Source: Herbiconiux sp. (GTDB lineage Bacteria; Actinomycetota; Actinomycetes; Actinomycetales; Microbacteriaceae). From it: a DNA stretch of 64,000 nucleotides. Location of the stretch: contig NZ_SCVE01000018.1 in NCBI RefSeq assembly GCF_004297105.1, positions 324,668-388,667 on the forward strand. The letters run 5' to 3'. Position 1 is the first letter of the stretch. Each line of letters opens with the position of its first letter. This document shows, in pieces, positions 16,343 through 25,531 of this stretch. Position numbers and translations under genes: made by a program. The notes below the pieces were generated by a model. That model was not told the DNA's origin. It did no database searches and saw nothing but the letters and a program-made list of their open reading frames with translations.

Positions 16343-17074
16343 ATGCTCGTCATCGCTGCGGTCGCCGCCCTAGCGGGTCTGTGGTGCCTTCTCGCCCCTC
16401 CCCGCGCCATGCTGTTCGGCTCGCGCTGGCAGCTCCGCGACGGAGACCGAGCCGAACCGAGCCAGGCGTGGATCACGTACACGCGCGTCTCCGGCGTCGT
16501 TCTGCTCGTGGCCGCCGCGGGTCTGGCGGTGTGGTTCTTCGTGGCCCAGGCCCAGGCGCAGACCCGCGAATCGCTCAAGGAGGCGTGGGACATCGGTCAA
16601 TACAGCGCGGTGGGCGACCTGGAGATCGAGCTCGATCCCGCCGTGCAGGAGGTCACCGACGTCGAAGCGACCCTGGCCGGCTACCCCGGGACCGAGCAGG
16701 GCCTCCGCGTGTGGAAGTCGGCGGTCGTGGGCACGGATCCCGTGGGCGATCTCGGGGGCGATGTCGCCGACGGCGACCTCGTGCTGGCGGTGCACGCGGG
16801 CGGCTGCCGCCCCGGCCCGGTGCTCGTCGACGAGACGGATGAATCCGTCACCGTCTCCGTGACGGGGATCGGCAACACCCTGTCGAAGGGCATCGTCATC
16901 ACCTGCGGGGCGAGCAGCACGCGTCTCGGCGTCACACCGAAGGCCACCGAACTGAGGATCGTGCGGGTACTCCTCTCCTCCCCCCTCGGCGACCGGGAGC
17001 TGATCCTCCCGGATCCGCCGGAGCGCGACCAGCCGTCGTTGTTCCCCGTGCCGGATCTCACGCCGTCGACCTAG
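16343..17074 (+). CDS. Membrane protein with DUF6199-like N-terminus, unknown function
   Basis: A 243-residue protein with two N-terminal hydrophobic helices (about 1-18 and 48-68) separated by a short loop with FGSRWQLRDGDRAEPSQAW, similar to the small DUF6199-type membrane hairpin. The remaining 170 residues are predicted to be outside and beta-rich, with two Cys (GGCRPGP and ITCGAS) that may pair. It ends 10 bp before the large DUF2207 membrane protein gene on the same strand, suggesting an operon. No catalytic motif recognised. Confidence 0.72.
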   Translation: MLVIAAVAALAGLWCLLAPPRAMLFGSRWQLRDGDRAEPSQAWITYTRVSGVVLLVAAAGLAVWFFVAQAQAQTRESLKEAWDIGQYSAVGDLEIELDPAVQEVTDVEATLAGYPGTEQGLRVWKSAVVGTDPVGDLGGDVADGDLVLAVHAGGCRPGPVLVDETDESVTVSVTGIGNTLSKGIVITCGASSTRLGVTPKATELRIVRVLLSSPLGDRELILPDPPERDQPSLFPVPDLTPST

Positions 17075-17084
17075 GATCGAGAGG

Positions 17085-20000
17085 ATGACGGGGGAACACG
17101 GCGAGCACGGCGACGGCACGGAGCCCTCCGCCCTCGAAGAGTCGATCGCTCCCCGGGAGACCCGGCCCGACGACCGTATCGATGACCCGGCGCCCCGGCA
17201 CACCCCGCTCTGGGCTCTGCTCTCCCGCTGGCTCCTGGCGCTCGAGGCCTGGCTCCGCTCGCACGGCGGTCGTCGCCTGCGGGGTGCACTCTGGGCGTTC
17301 TGGGGCGTCGTGGGCCTGGCCGGAGGCATCCTGCTGGTCGGTTCGGTGATCAATCCCCCGATGACGCTCGACGACATCACCGACTCGGCCTCGAGCGCCA
17401 CCGACCGGTGGATCGCCCGCGACTTCGACGTCGACTACACGATCGGCCGCACCGACGACGGCCGGCTGGTGGCGGATGTCGTGGAGACGATCGGTGCTCT
17501 TTTCCCCGACGACGTCGACGAGACCGGCATCGTGCGCGTGCTGCCCACGCAGTACCAGGGGCACGCTCTCTCTCCCACGGGCATCGAGGCCACGATCGAC
17601 GGCGAGCCGGCCGACATCCGTTCGTCCGAGAGTTCCGACCAGCTGACGCTCACGCTCGATTCCGCGGCCGGTACGCGCCTCGATGGCGACCATCAGTTCG
17701 TGATCCGCTACCAGCTGCACGACCTCGCCTACACCTCGACCGACGAGGCCACCGGCGCCCCGGTCGACCTGCTGGCCTGGGACGTGTTCGGCCCGTCATG
17801 GCCGCAGGCGTTCTCCGCGCTCGATGTGAGCATCACCCTCCCCGACGATCTGGACGCCCAGCTGCTCCGCCAGCCCCGCGGCTACCTCGCCTGGACCCTG
17901 CTGAGCGCCGGTTCCTGGCTCGACCCCGACAACCCGAGCCCGCCCGGCACGGTGACCTACGGCTTCACGAACGACCAGAACATGCCGCCGCACGCGTCCG
18001 CCGGCTTCACGCTGCCCTTCGAGTCGGGCACCTTCACCATGCCGCCGCCCACCCCGCTCTTCCTGCTGCAGAGCTTCGGGCCGCTGCTGCCGCTGGCGTT
18101 CCTCGCGATCACTCTGCTGCTGGCGCTCGCCGCCCGCGCGGTGGCGTGGAGCGACGAGCGCGGGCGACCCTGGTTCGTCGCCCAGTCCGAGCCGCCGGAT
18201 GGCGTGTCCGCGCGCCTGGCCGCGCAGATCCTGCGCACCCCGAGAACGCGGGAGCTGGCATCGGCCCTCGCAGATCTGCGGGGCGGCGGAGGCGATGGCG
18301 GCGGCCGTGGTGGGAGAGCTTCTCGAAGCCGCGGACGCGCCCGCCGCGCGCCAGCGGGCATCCCCTCCGATCGTCTGCGGGCCGCAGCGCGCGCCGCGCA
18401 GCGCACCGGCCGCATCGGCGACCTGCTGCGCGCAGGTATCGCCTACCTCCGCGCGCCGGAGCACGCGGCCCAGCTGGGTCGCGGGCTGCGGCGGGTGCCG
18501 ACGGGCTTCGTGCGCGACCTCTTCATCGCCGCCCCGATCGCGCTCACCCTGGTGCAGTGGGGGCTCGTGCGCCAGCTCTCGCACCAGACCACGCTCGCGG
18601 TGGTCTGGTGGCCGGCCGCGTTCGTGCTGCTCTCCTCCGCCTTCGCGCTGATCATTCTGGTGATCGCCCTCTCGGCACGCCCGCTCACGAAGACCGGTGC
18701 CCTCGTCAAGCAGCATCTGCGGGGAATCGCGGTGTACGCCTCGCGCACGTCGCTGCTCGACCGCACCACGCTGCGCGATCCGGTGCTCCCCTATGCCGTG
18801 CTCGAGGTCGAGCCGCGCGACGCCGGGCGACGTGTGCTGGCTCTGATCGAGGCGGAGCCGGCCGTCGCGGGCGTCGCGGGCGGGAATGCCGGCGCGGGAG
18901 ACGGAGCCTCGAGCGGATGGCGCACGCGCGACTTCCTCAGCTGGCCGCGCATCCTCGTGCGGGTGTTCGCGGTGCTGCTGGTGGCGGGGTCGATCACGGC
19001 GGCGGCCGTGCTGCCGAACCCCTATCCCCGCTCCCCCGATTACAGCGCGAACTCGGGAGACATCCCGGGCACCTACTGGAACCATGTCGACGCGTTCGAT
19101 GCGGCAGCGTCGCTCAGCCACGACGACACCGGCCGTGCCTCACTGGCCGTCACGGAGACGCTGACGGTCGACTTCTCGTCGGAGGAGAGCTCCGAGGTGC
19201 CGCAGTTCGCCCGGCAGTGGCCGGCCGAACTCGACGGCCAGGATCTCGGCCTGCGCATCGAATCCGTGCGCCTCGACGGAGCGGATGCCGGCTACACGAC
19301 GGTGCGTGAAGGCGACTCGCTCCTGCTCACCACCACGTTCGCACAGGTGCTGAGCGGCACGCACGACATCGAGATCGGGTACGCCGTCGATTCCCCGGTG
19401 GTCGCAGCGCACGGCTCCGGGCTCAGCTCGGATGCCGCGACGGTCGACCGCCTGCGCTGGGTCGCTCTGCTCGAGGACTGGGACGACAGCTCGTCGTGGG
19501 AGGACCCGGCCCCGTCACCGCTCACGATCTCGCTCACCGTGCCCGACGACCTGGCGACGACAGCCCTGGCTGCGGGGTGGATCACCGTCGACACCGACTC
19601 CGCCGAGAGCCCGCGCCAGTGGGAGGACTCGGTGCTGCCGTTCGGCACCCTCGCCGACGTGGTGGGCGACCAGGGCACCTCCGAGTCGAGCAGCGCCTCC
19701 GGCGGCCGGACGACCTACGCCCTCGACCTGCACGACGATGTCGACACCGGCTATCCGTTCGAGCTGAGGGTCGACGACCTCGGCGCCATGCTCGACTTCC
19801 CCGCGGGCACCTTCACCGGCCCGGATGCCTCGGCCCTGTCCGCCGCCGATCTCCGCGGCGTGCTGCCGATGGTGGTGGTCGTCTCCCTCGGCGTGTTCGC
19901 GCTCCTGCTCGGTCTCGTGAGCCTGCTCGCTGCCGCGCGGCGGGGATCGCGGCGCACCCGGCCGGGCTTCCTGCGCGACCTGGCCTGGTGGCTCGGCACC

Positions 20001-20171
20001 GGCTCCGCGGTCTCCGCGGTCTGGCTGTTCGTCTGGGCCACATCCGACATGCCCGACGACTGGCAGGAGTTCCCGCCGCTCGCGCTCGCGGGGCTCGCGG
20101 GCATCGTCGGTGGCGTGCTCAGCCTCGTGATGACCCGCGGCGAGACCGCCCCGCCGCCCCGCCGCCCGTAG
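17085..20171 (+). CDS. DUF2207-type large membrane protein with two exported beta-rich domains
   Basis: A 1028-residue membrane protein. After a cytoplasmic start and one membrane helix (about 68-88) comes an exported domain (about 95-310) with the DUF2207 hallmarks: a strand pattern DFDVDYTIGRTDDGRLVADV and LLAWDVFGPSWPQ. A helix at about 320-345, an Arg/Gly-rich cytoplasmic region (about 400-450), two more helices (about 478-535), a further helix (about 625-648), then a second exported domain (about 660-900) of similar build (LAVTETLTVDF, LRWVALLEDWD), and three C-terminal helices. The repeat of the exported domain implies internal duplication. Function of the family is unknown; a cell-envelope role is likely. 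Confidence 0.82.
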   Translation: MTGEHGEHGDGTEPSALEESIAPRETRPDDRIDDPAPRHTPLWALLSRWLLALEAWLRSHGGRRLRGALWAFWGVVGLAGGILLVGSVINPPMTLDDITDSASSATDRWIARDFDVDYTIGRTDDGRLVADVVETIGALFPDDVDETGIVRVLPTQYQGHALSPTGIEATIDGEPADIRSSESSDQLTLTLDSAAGTRLDGDHQFVIRYQLHDLAYTSTDEATGAPVDLLAWDVFGPSWPQAFSALDVSITLPDDLDAQLLRQPRGYLAWTLLSAGSWLDPDNPSPPGTVTYGFTNDQNMPPHASAGFTLPFESGTFTMPPPTPLFLLQSFGPLLPLAFLAITLLLALAARAVAWSDERGRPWFVAQSEPPDGVSARLAAQILRTPRTRELASALADLRGGGGDGGGRGGRASRSRGRARRAPAGIPSDRLRAAARAAQRTGRIGDLLRAGIAYLRAPEHAAQLGRGLRRVPTGFVRDLFIAAPIALTLVQWGLVRQLSHQTTLAVVWWPAAFVLLSSAFALIILVIALSARPLTKTGALVKQHLRGIAVYASRTSLLDRTTLRDPVLPYAVLEVEPRDAGRRVLALIEAEPAVAGVAGGNAGAGDGASSGWRTRDFLSWPRILVRVFAVLLVAGSITAAAVLPNPYPRSPDYSANSGDIPGTYWNHVDAFDAAASLSHDDTGRASLAVTETLTVDFSSEESSEVPQFARQWPAELDGQDLGLRIESVRLDGADAGYTTVREGDSLLLTTTFAQVLSGTHDIEIGYAVDSPVVAAHGSGLSSDAATVDRLRWVALLEDWDDSSSWEDPAPSPLTISLTVPDDLATTALAAGWITVDTDSAESPRQWEDSVLPFGTLADVVGDQGTSESSSASGGRTTYALDLHDDVDTGYPFELRVDDLGAMLDFPAGTFTGPDASALSAADLRGVLPMVVVVSLGVFALLLGLVSLLAAARRGSRRTRPGFLRDLAWWLGTGSAVSAVWLFVWATSDMPDDWQEFPPLALAGLAGIVGGVLSLVMTRGETAPPPRRP

Positions 20172-20197
20172 GGCGGCCGGCTCTGATCCGATGACCC

Positions 20198-21913
20198 TCA
20201 GAAGCTGCGGCGGCCCGAGAACACGGCGTGCAGCAGCGGCAGCACGCTCGCGATCATGAGCACCGTGCCGAACACCGCGTCGTCGGCACGCACGATCGCG
20301 CCCGCCACGAGCAACGCGCCGAAGAGCACCGCCGACACCACGCGCCCCACGGAGCGCTCGACCCGCGCCACCCGCCGCTCGAGCGTCGGACTCGACACCG
20401 AGAGGGAGCCCTCGTCGACCCGCGTCACCAGTTCGTCGAGGCGCTTCGGCAGCCGCCAGGCGATGCCGAGGTTCTCGAGGGCCTGCTTGCCGAGATCCTG
20501 AGCGAGGTTGCCGCGCTCCTCCCGGATCAACTGCTGCGCATACGGCTCCACCGAATTCCACAGGTTGAATCCCGGATCGAGCGCGCTGCACACCCCCGAG
20601 GTGAGCGACATGGCCCGGATGATGAGCAGGAAGTTCTCGGGCAGCTGGAACGGCAGCGACCTCACCACGTGCCCGAACTGCTCGCCGAACTCGCGGAACT
20701 CCCGCGGATCCACCTCGCGCAGTTCCGCGAACCCCATGCCGCCGAACCGCGCGAAGAGTTGTGTCAGGGCGCGTTCGAGCTCGGCCGTCTCGGCTGTTTG
20801 CAGCAGCACGCCGAGCTCTTGAGCCGCCGCCACGAGCCCCTTGCCGTCGCGCGACGCGGCGGCGATGAGCATCTTGCGCAGACCACTGCGGGTGGTGGCG
20901 CCGACCTCGCCCATCATGCCGAAGTCGATGAAGGTGAGCTTCCACGACGGTGCGCCCTCCGGTGCATCCGCAAGCGGGGTCACGAAGATGTTGCCGGGGT
21001 GCGGGTCGGCGTGGAAGAAGCCGTTCGTGAAGAGCTGGTCGAACATCACGGCGGCGAACACCGGTGCCACCGTGGCGGGGTCGATGCCCGCAGCGGTGAG
21101 GGCAGCCGCATCCGTGATCTTGATGGCCGTCACGTCTTCGAGGGTCAGCACCTTGCGGGTCGACCGCTCCCACACCACCTCCGGCACGCCGACCCGCGGG
21201 TCGTCGGCGAAGGCGGCGGCGAACCGCACCGAGCTCGCGGCCTCGTGCAGGTAGTCGATCTCTTCGAGTGAGGTGGCGGCGAACTCCTCCACGAGCGCCG
21301 GCGCATCGACGCGGGAGTAGACGAGGCGCACGTGGCTGAGCCAGCCTCCGACGCGGCGCAGGGCCGCGAGGTCGACCGTGACGATCTCGTCGATGCCGGG
21401 CCGTTGCACCTTGAGCACCACGGCCTCGAGCCCGGTGTCGGCGGCATCGGACGGTGCCAGTCGCGCGCGATGGGCCTGGCCGAGGGATGCGGCGGCCACC
21501 GGCGTCTCGTCGACCCACGCGAAGGCGCGCGACAACGGCATCCCGAGTTCGGATTCGGCCAGCTGTTTGATCAGGGCGAAGGGAACCGCCGGCACCTCGT
21601 CCTGAAGCCCTTCGAGCTCCTTCGTGATCTCGGGTGGAAGCACATCGAGGCGCGACGACATGAACTGCCCGACCTTGATCATGAGCCCGCCGAGATCGAC
21701 GGCGAGCACGTGGAAGCGGCGCGCGAAGCGCGTCATCCGTCGCGCCCGGGTGCGTTCGGTGATGCGGGTGAGACCGATGCGTGGCAGCAGCAACTCGTAC
21801 CACCACGTCACCGCGAGGTTCCAGCCCGCGAACCGCAGGATGCGGCGGTAGCGGGCTTTCGCCACCCGGGCATCGGGAACGGCGTCGCCCCGGTCGGGGC
21901 GAACGGATGTCAC
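20198..21913 (-). CDS. ABC1/UbiB/AarF family atypical protein kinase
   Basis: A 571-residue UbiB-family protein. The KxGQ motif is seen as KVGQFMSSR (about 85), followed by PPEITKELEGLQDEVP; the alanine-rich nucleotide loop corresponds to AASLGQAHRARL (about 147); the catalytic region has HADPHPGN (about 300) and FIDFGMMG (about 330). The C-terminus has two adjacent hydrophobic helices (about 520-560), giving membrane attachment. In bacteria and mitochondria such proteins support quinone biosynthesis or lipid handling through an ATPase or kinase activity. Actinobacterial members use menaquinone, so the exact role is uncertain. GTG start lies four bases after the PadR regulator gene, so the two form an operon. 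Confidence 0.9.
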   Translation of the reverse strand: MTSVRPDRGDAVPDARVAKARYRRILRFAGWNLAVTWWYELLLPRIGLTRITERTRARRMTRFARRFHVLAVDLGGLMIKVGQFMSSRLDVLPPEITKELEGLQDEVPAVPFALIKQLAESELGMPLSRAFAWVDETPVAAASLGQAHRARLAPSDAADTGLEAVVLKVQRPGIDEIVTVDLAALRRVGGWLSHVRLVYSRVDAPALVEEFAATSLEEIDYLHEAASSVRFAAAFADDPRVGVPEVVWERSTRKVLTLEDVTAIKITDAAALTAAGIDPATVAPVFAAVMFDQLFTNGFFHADPHPGNIFVTPLADAPEGAPSWKLTFIDFGMMGEVGATTRSGLRKMLIAAASRDGKGLVAAAQELGVLLQTAETAELERALTQLFARFGGMGFAELREVDPREFREFGEQFGHVVRSLPFQLPENFLLIIRAMSLTSGVCSALDPGFNLWNSVEPYAQQLIREERGNLAQDLGKQALENLGIAWRLPKRLDELVTRVDEGSLSVSSPTLERRVARVERSVGRVVSAVLFGALLVAGAIVRADDAVFGTVLMIASVLPLLHAVFSGRRSF

Positions 21914-21917
21914 CCGG

Positions 21918-22493
21918 TCAGTCCTGGGCGAGGATCGAGTAGAGGCGCTTGCGCGACTCCTCGAGCTCGGCGACGGCGGCCTTGATCTGCTCCGGGGTTC
22001 CGGTGCGGCCCACCTGGGCTGCGGCCTGGGCGAGCTCGAAGCCGGCCTTCGGCAGAGCGCCGAAGTCGCCACCCCTGCCGCTGCGGCCACCGGCGCCGCT
22101 GTCGTCTCCGGATGCGGCCCATGGCGAGGCGTCGGCGCTCGCCACGGCACGACCGGCCTCGGTGAGCGAGTAGGTCTTGCGGCCGTTCGATTCCGCGGCT
22201 TCGACGAGCCCCTCATCGGCCAGCAGCTGGAGCGTGGGGTACACCGAGCCGGCGCTGGGCTTCCAGCTGCCGCCGCTGCGCTCCTCGATCTCGTGGATGA
22301 TCTGGTAGCCGTGCATCGGCTGCTCCGCGAGCAACGCGAGCACCGCCGCCTTCACGTCGCCGCGACCCATCCGGCTGCCGACGCGCTTCTCGAACTTGGC
22401 GCGGAACTGCTCCATCGCCTCCCAGATGCCGTCGGCGCCGCTGCCCCTACCGGCCCCGGCTCCGCCGAACCCTCCCGCTGAGAACCCACTCAT
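21918..22493 (-). CDS. PadR-family transcriptional regulator
   Basis: A 191-residue regulator. The PadR winged helix spans about 38-115: GDVKAAVLALLAEQPMHGYQ, then EIEERSGGSWKPSAGSVYPT and LEDEGLVE-like LADEGLVEAAE and GRKTYSLTEAG, all standard. A Gly/Ser-rich linker and a C-terminal helix for dimerisation follow (about 155-191). The internal ATG giving MSGFSAGGFGG is chosen because GAGGAGG is placed correctly before it. The gene precedes the UbiB-family gene by four bases on the same strand, so they are co-transcribed and probably autoregulated through the AACGATA repeats upstream. Confidence 0.9.
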   Translation of the reverse strand: MSGFSAGGFGGAGAGRGSGADGIWEAMEQFRAKFEKRVGSRMGRGDVKAAVLALLAEQPMHGYQIIHEIEERSGGSWKPSAGSVYPTLQLLADEGLVEAAESNGRKTYSLTEAGRAVASADASPWAASGDDSGAGGRSGRGGDFGALPKAGFELAQAAAQVGRTGTPEQIKAAVAELEESRKRLYSILAQD

Positions 22494-22525
22494 GACGAAC
22501 CTCCTCTGTAGCGCCGCAACGCGCG

Positions 22526-22542
22526 AACGATACTCAACGATA
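22526..22542 (-). promoter_or_regulatory. Direct repeat AACGATA-ctc-AACGATA upstream of padR
   Basis: Two identical 7-mers AACGATA start at 22526 and 22536, ten bases apart, that is one helical turn, 33 bp upstream of the PadR start codon. On the coding strand they read TATCGTT GAG TATCGTT and include a -10-like TATCGT. Same-face spacing suggests binding by a dimeric regulator, plausibly PadR itself (inference). Confidence 0.45.
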
Positions 22543-22656
22543 TACACCCCGCCGCGCATCCGACGTGCCGGAATCCGTTCATTCAGCCGATCACCAGCCA
22601 GCGGCCGATGGCGACGGCGCGATCCCGACGAACTCGATCATCGGCGCGCCGGGCGG

Positions 22657-23562
22657 TCACGGCTCGAAGACGTCGTTCAGGGTCACCGTGCGGAGGCCGC
22701 GCGCGGCGATGAGTGCCTCGAGCTGCGGGAAGACGTTCGTCACCGTCATGAAGTTGAGGTGCCCGATCACGATGTGCTGCGGCAGGAACCACTGCGTCGC
22801 GAAGTCGACCTCCTGCTGCTCGGTGATGAGCCCCGAGTCGGAGAGCGAGCCGTACCAGAGCACCGGGCAGGTGTAGCCGATGCTGGCGGCGAGCGCGTCG
22901 ACCCGGTCGTCGTGATAGCCGTACGGCGGCCGGAAGTACGGCCGCGCATCCACGCCGAACGTGCTCTGGATGAAGTCGTGGTTGCGCTGCAGCTGATCGA
23001 TGACGCCCGCGTCGCTCAGGCTGGTGAGGTCGGCGTGGTCGAACGTGTGGTTGCCGAGCTGGATCTGCCCCGACTGCACGAGAGGCCGCAGGATGTCGGC
23101 GTGCTGCGCCCAGCCCGGGTAGGTGGCGTTCAGGAAGAACGTCAGTCGCGTGCCGCTGCGGGCGGCGAACTCGGTGTAGAGGCGGATGACCTCCGCATCC
23201 GACCCGTCATCCACCGTCCAGGCGAGCAGGTTCCCGTCGCCCGGCAGCCCGGTGAGGGTGCCACCGGGAAGCGGCACCTTGTCGAGTGGGGGCACGGATG
23301 CTACGAGCGTGGCCGTCGGTGTCGGCGTGGGGGTGGGGGTAGGGGTCGGTGTGGGCGTCGCGGAGGGGCTTGGCCCACCACTCGGCGTCGGGCCGCCCGA
23401 CGCCCCGGCAGCTGTCGTGCCGGACGGCACCGCGGCGACCGACATTCCGACCACGACCGTGCCGACCGCCACCGCACCGAGCCCGAGCGCCCCGAGGAAC
23501 ACCCGCCGGGTCACGACCCCGGACGGCTCGGGCCCACGCGCGTGCCGTGGGGTGGTCACCAT
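22657..23562 (-). CDS. Secreted polysaccharide deacetylase (NodB homology domain)
   Basis: A 301-residue exported enzyme. A twin-arginine-like start (about 15-40: TRRVFLGALGLGAVAVGT) is followed by a Ser/Pro/Thr linker that includes eight Thr-Pro repeats, then the NodB domain (about 105-301). Catalytic motifs: TVDDGSD (motif 1, general base and metal Asp), GNHTFDH (motif 2, metal His pair H-x3-H), RPPYGYHD (motif 3), a Trp-containing motif 4 (VLWYGSLS) and GHLNF (motif 5). It would deacetylate peptidoglycan, chitin or another N-acetylated polymer at the cell surface. ATG with GGAG six bases before it is preferred over an in-frame start 36 bp upstream. Confidence 0.9.
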   Translation of the reverse strand: MVTTPRHARGPEPSGVVTRRVFLGALGLGAVAVGTVVVGMSVAAVPSGTTAAGASGGPTPSGGPSPSATPTPTPTPTPTPTPTATLVASVPPLDKVPLPGGTLTGLPGDGNLLAWTVDDGSDAEVIRLYTEFAARSGTRLTFFLNATYPGWAQHADILRPLVQSGQIQLGNHTFDHADLTSLSDAGVIDQLQRNHDFIQSTFGVDARPYFRPPYGYHDDRVDALAASIGYTCPVLWYGSLSDSGLITEQQEVDFATQWFLPQHIVIGHLNFMTVTNVFPQLEALIAARGLRTVTLNDVFEP

Positions 23563-23597
23563 CAACTCCAATGCGCCAGACCACGATGGCCGACCCA

Positions 23598-23612
23598 CTC
23601 ACCCTAGGTGAG
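23598..23612. promoter_or_regulatory. Inverted repeat CTCACC-cta-GGTGAG upstream of the deacetylase
   Basis: A 15-bp perfect inverted repeat with a three-base centre, 36 bp upstream of the polysaccharide deacetylase start. Position and symmetry fit an operator, but no linked regulator gene is present, so the binding protein is unknown. Confidence 0.4.
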
Positions 23613-23630
23613 ACCCGCTCACTTTGATAC

Positions 23631-23644
23631 CACCCGTTCGGGTG
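23631..23644 (-). terminator. Short stem-loop after the DUF4407 gene
   Basis: CACCCG-TT-CGGGTG forms a 6-bp G+C-rich stem 28 bp beyond the stop codon of the minus-strand DUF4407 gene. There is no strong T run and the loop is only two bases, so this is a weak terminator candidate. Confidence 0.3.
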
Positions 23645-23671
23645 TCACCCTCGAGACGACGGCCCCGGGCG

Positions 23672-25312
23672 TCAGAGCTCGTCGGGCAGACCTGCTCTGC
23701 GGAGGAAGGCGGCGCGATCGGCATTGCGCGCCGGCGGCTTGGCCGGCACGCGACCGTTCGAGCGCCCGGGCAGAGCACTCGCCGCGGGGTCGACGGGCAT
23801 CGTGGCGTCGGGGTCGAACCCGAGCTGGGCCAGATCCGCGGTGAGATCCGCCGTGGCCCCGAGATCGACCGCCACGAACGGTGCGGTGGCCGCATCCTGC
23901 AGCGATGCGCGGTCGGGCGCAGGGGCGATCTGCCGCGCCGACGCGGCCGGGGCCGCCGCACCCGCGGCGCTCTCCGACTCCTCCAGCTCGCGCTCCCACT
24001 CCCCCATGCGCGCCGCGGCCCGCTCCGACGCGTACGAGCCCCACACCTCGAGCGCCCGCGTGATCACGGCCTCCTGCTGCGCGAGAACAGCCTTGTTGAC
24101 CTTCTTGCCGAACTTCACCTGACGCGCCGCCCGATCCTCGGCCACCGCGACCTGCACCGAGGCCTCGACCCCGATCGCATCCGCGCGGGCTGCCGCCCAC
24201 TGGGCACCGCCCGACACCTCGCCGTCTTCCCGCAGCTCGAGAATCCGGTCGTACGCCGTCGGCACGCCCAGGTTCGACAGCACCTTCACGATCACCGGCA
24301 GCAGTTCGATGCAGATGAACAACAGCGCGATCATGATGTGCGCCACGTTCAGCAGCGCATTCGTCTCCCCGAGCCGGAACAGCGCCTCGAGCCGCGACAG
24401 CAGCCCCGCGCTGTTGTCGACGGCGCTGTCGTACGCCGCCTGCTCCGAGTCGCGCTGCGACTGGGCGGTGGCGAGCGTCTGCTTGTCGGCGGCCAGCTGT
24501 TCGGTGGCGGCATCCAGCCGGCTCTGGGCGGATGTCGCGAGATTCGCCGTGGCCGTGGCCTCGGCCGCATCCTGAGCCGCCTGCGCGGCGGTGAGCCGCG
24601 CCTCGGCGGCCTGCATCGCGGTGAGCTTCGACTGCGTCACCGCTCCGTCGCCCCGGATGCCCGTGCCCCCGGTGCCGTCGATCTCCGCCAGATAGGCCGC
24701 CTGAGCCGCGTCATAGGCGGCCTGAGCCGAGGCCGTCGCCGCCACCGCGGCGGCATAGTTCGGGTCGGACGACAGATCGGTCTGAAGCCCCTGGTCGACG
24801 ATGGCTTGATTCGACGCGATCGACGTCTCGAGGTCGGGGATCGCCGCGAATCGCGGATCCGACGCCATCCGCTCCTCGAACGCCGCCTTCTGCTCGGCCT
24901 GCATCACCTGGATCTCCGAGTTGATCTCGGCGGAGAAGATCTGCAGCGTGAGCGGTGTGGAGATGACGGTGCCGATGATGAGCGCGAGGGCCACGCGGGG
25001 CAGCGCGAGCCCGATGTTGCGCGCCACGCCCTTCTGCTTGGCCATGCCGATGATCAGCAGACGGTCGAGATTGAGGATGATCACGCCCCAGAAGACACCC
25101 ACCAGGATCGCGACGGCGATCGGCGCCCCCACGGCCATCTTGAGCGCGAACGCCGCCGACACGGCCGACAGGAACGCGGTGCTCAGGATGACGCCGCCCA
25201 TCGCGACGAAGCGCGCGCGATCGCCGGGCGAGTCCCTCAGCACATCGAGCCGGGCACCGCCGAGCCACGACATGAAGTCGGAGACGGGGTTGGTGGTGTT
25301 GCGACGAGCCAT
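23672..25312 (-). CDS. DUF4407 family membrane protein with coiled-coil
   Basis: A 546-residue protein. N-terminal membrane helices at about 32-58, 62-80 and 102-122 contain the DUF4407 signature region (VFWGVIILNLDRLLI). A long helical region outside the first membrane block (about 130-310) is rich in Ala, Gln and Asp and is predicted to be a coiled coil. Another membrane helix lies at about 325-347 (VAHIMIALLFICIELLPVIV), followed by a charged cytoplasmic tail with helices and a Pro/Ala-rich end. Function unknown. It is transcribed divergently from the MFS transporter with about 220 bp between the two starts. Start ATG (MARRNTTNP) chosen as the first that begins the conserved domain. Confidence 0.85.
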   Translation of the reverse strand: MARRNTTNPVSDFMSWLGGARLDVLRDSPGDRARFVAMGGVILSTAFLSAVSAAFALKMAVGAPIAVAILVGVFWGVIILNLDRLLIIGMAKQKGVARNIGLALPRVALALIIGTVISTPLTLQIFSAEINSEIQVMQAEQKAAFEERMASDPRFAAIPDLETSIASNQAIVDQGLQTDLSSDPNYAAAVAATASAQAAYDAAQAAYLAEIDGTGGTGIRGDGAVTQSKLTAMQAAEARLTAAQAAQDAAEATATANLATSAQSRLDAATEQLAADKQTLATAQSQRDSEQAAYDSAVDNSAGLLSRLEALFRLGETNALLNVAHIMIALLFICIELLPVIVKVLSNLGVPTAYDRILELREDGEVSGGAQWAAARADAIGVEASVQVAVAEDRAARQVKFGKKVNKAVLAQQEAVITRALEVWGSYASERAAARMGEWERELEESESAAGAAAPAASARQIAPAPDRASLQDAATAPFVAVDLGATADLTADLAQLGFDPDATMPVDPAASALPGRSNGRVPAKPPARNADRAAFLRRAGLPDEL

Positions 25313-25531
25313 GCGGCGGCGACCTTTCGGGAGGTGACGTCGGCCAGGACGACGGATGCGCGCCCGAAGCCGCGCGCCCGGCCTTCCCGACACGAGGAGC
25401 GAAGCTACCCCATGAGCATCCGCGTTCCCTGGCATGCGCCTGTGCCCTGACTTTGGTCCCGCTGGTCAGGCGGGCCCGGGAAGAGGATGATGTCGCTCAC
25501 CCGAGTTGCAGCCCCGTGGAGGACGTCGAAC

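Noticed and set aside
19515-21806. Minus-strand frame of 763 codons
   Set aside because: It runs across the ends of the DUF2207-type gene and through the UbiB-family gene in the wrong frame; no family resemblance, Arg/Ala/Gly-rich antisense composition.
23306-23365. Short tandem repeat as a CRISPR or mobile feature
   Set aside because: It encodes the Thr-Pro linker of the deacetylase and is a simple coding microsatellite.
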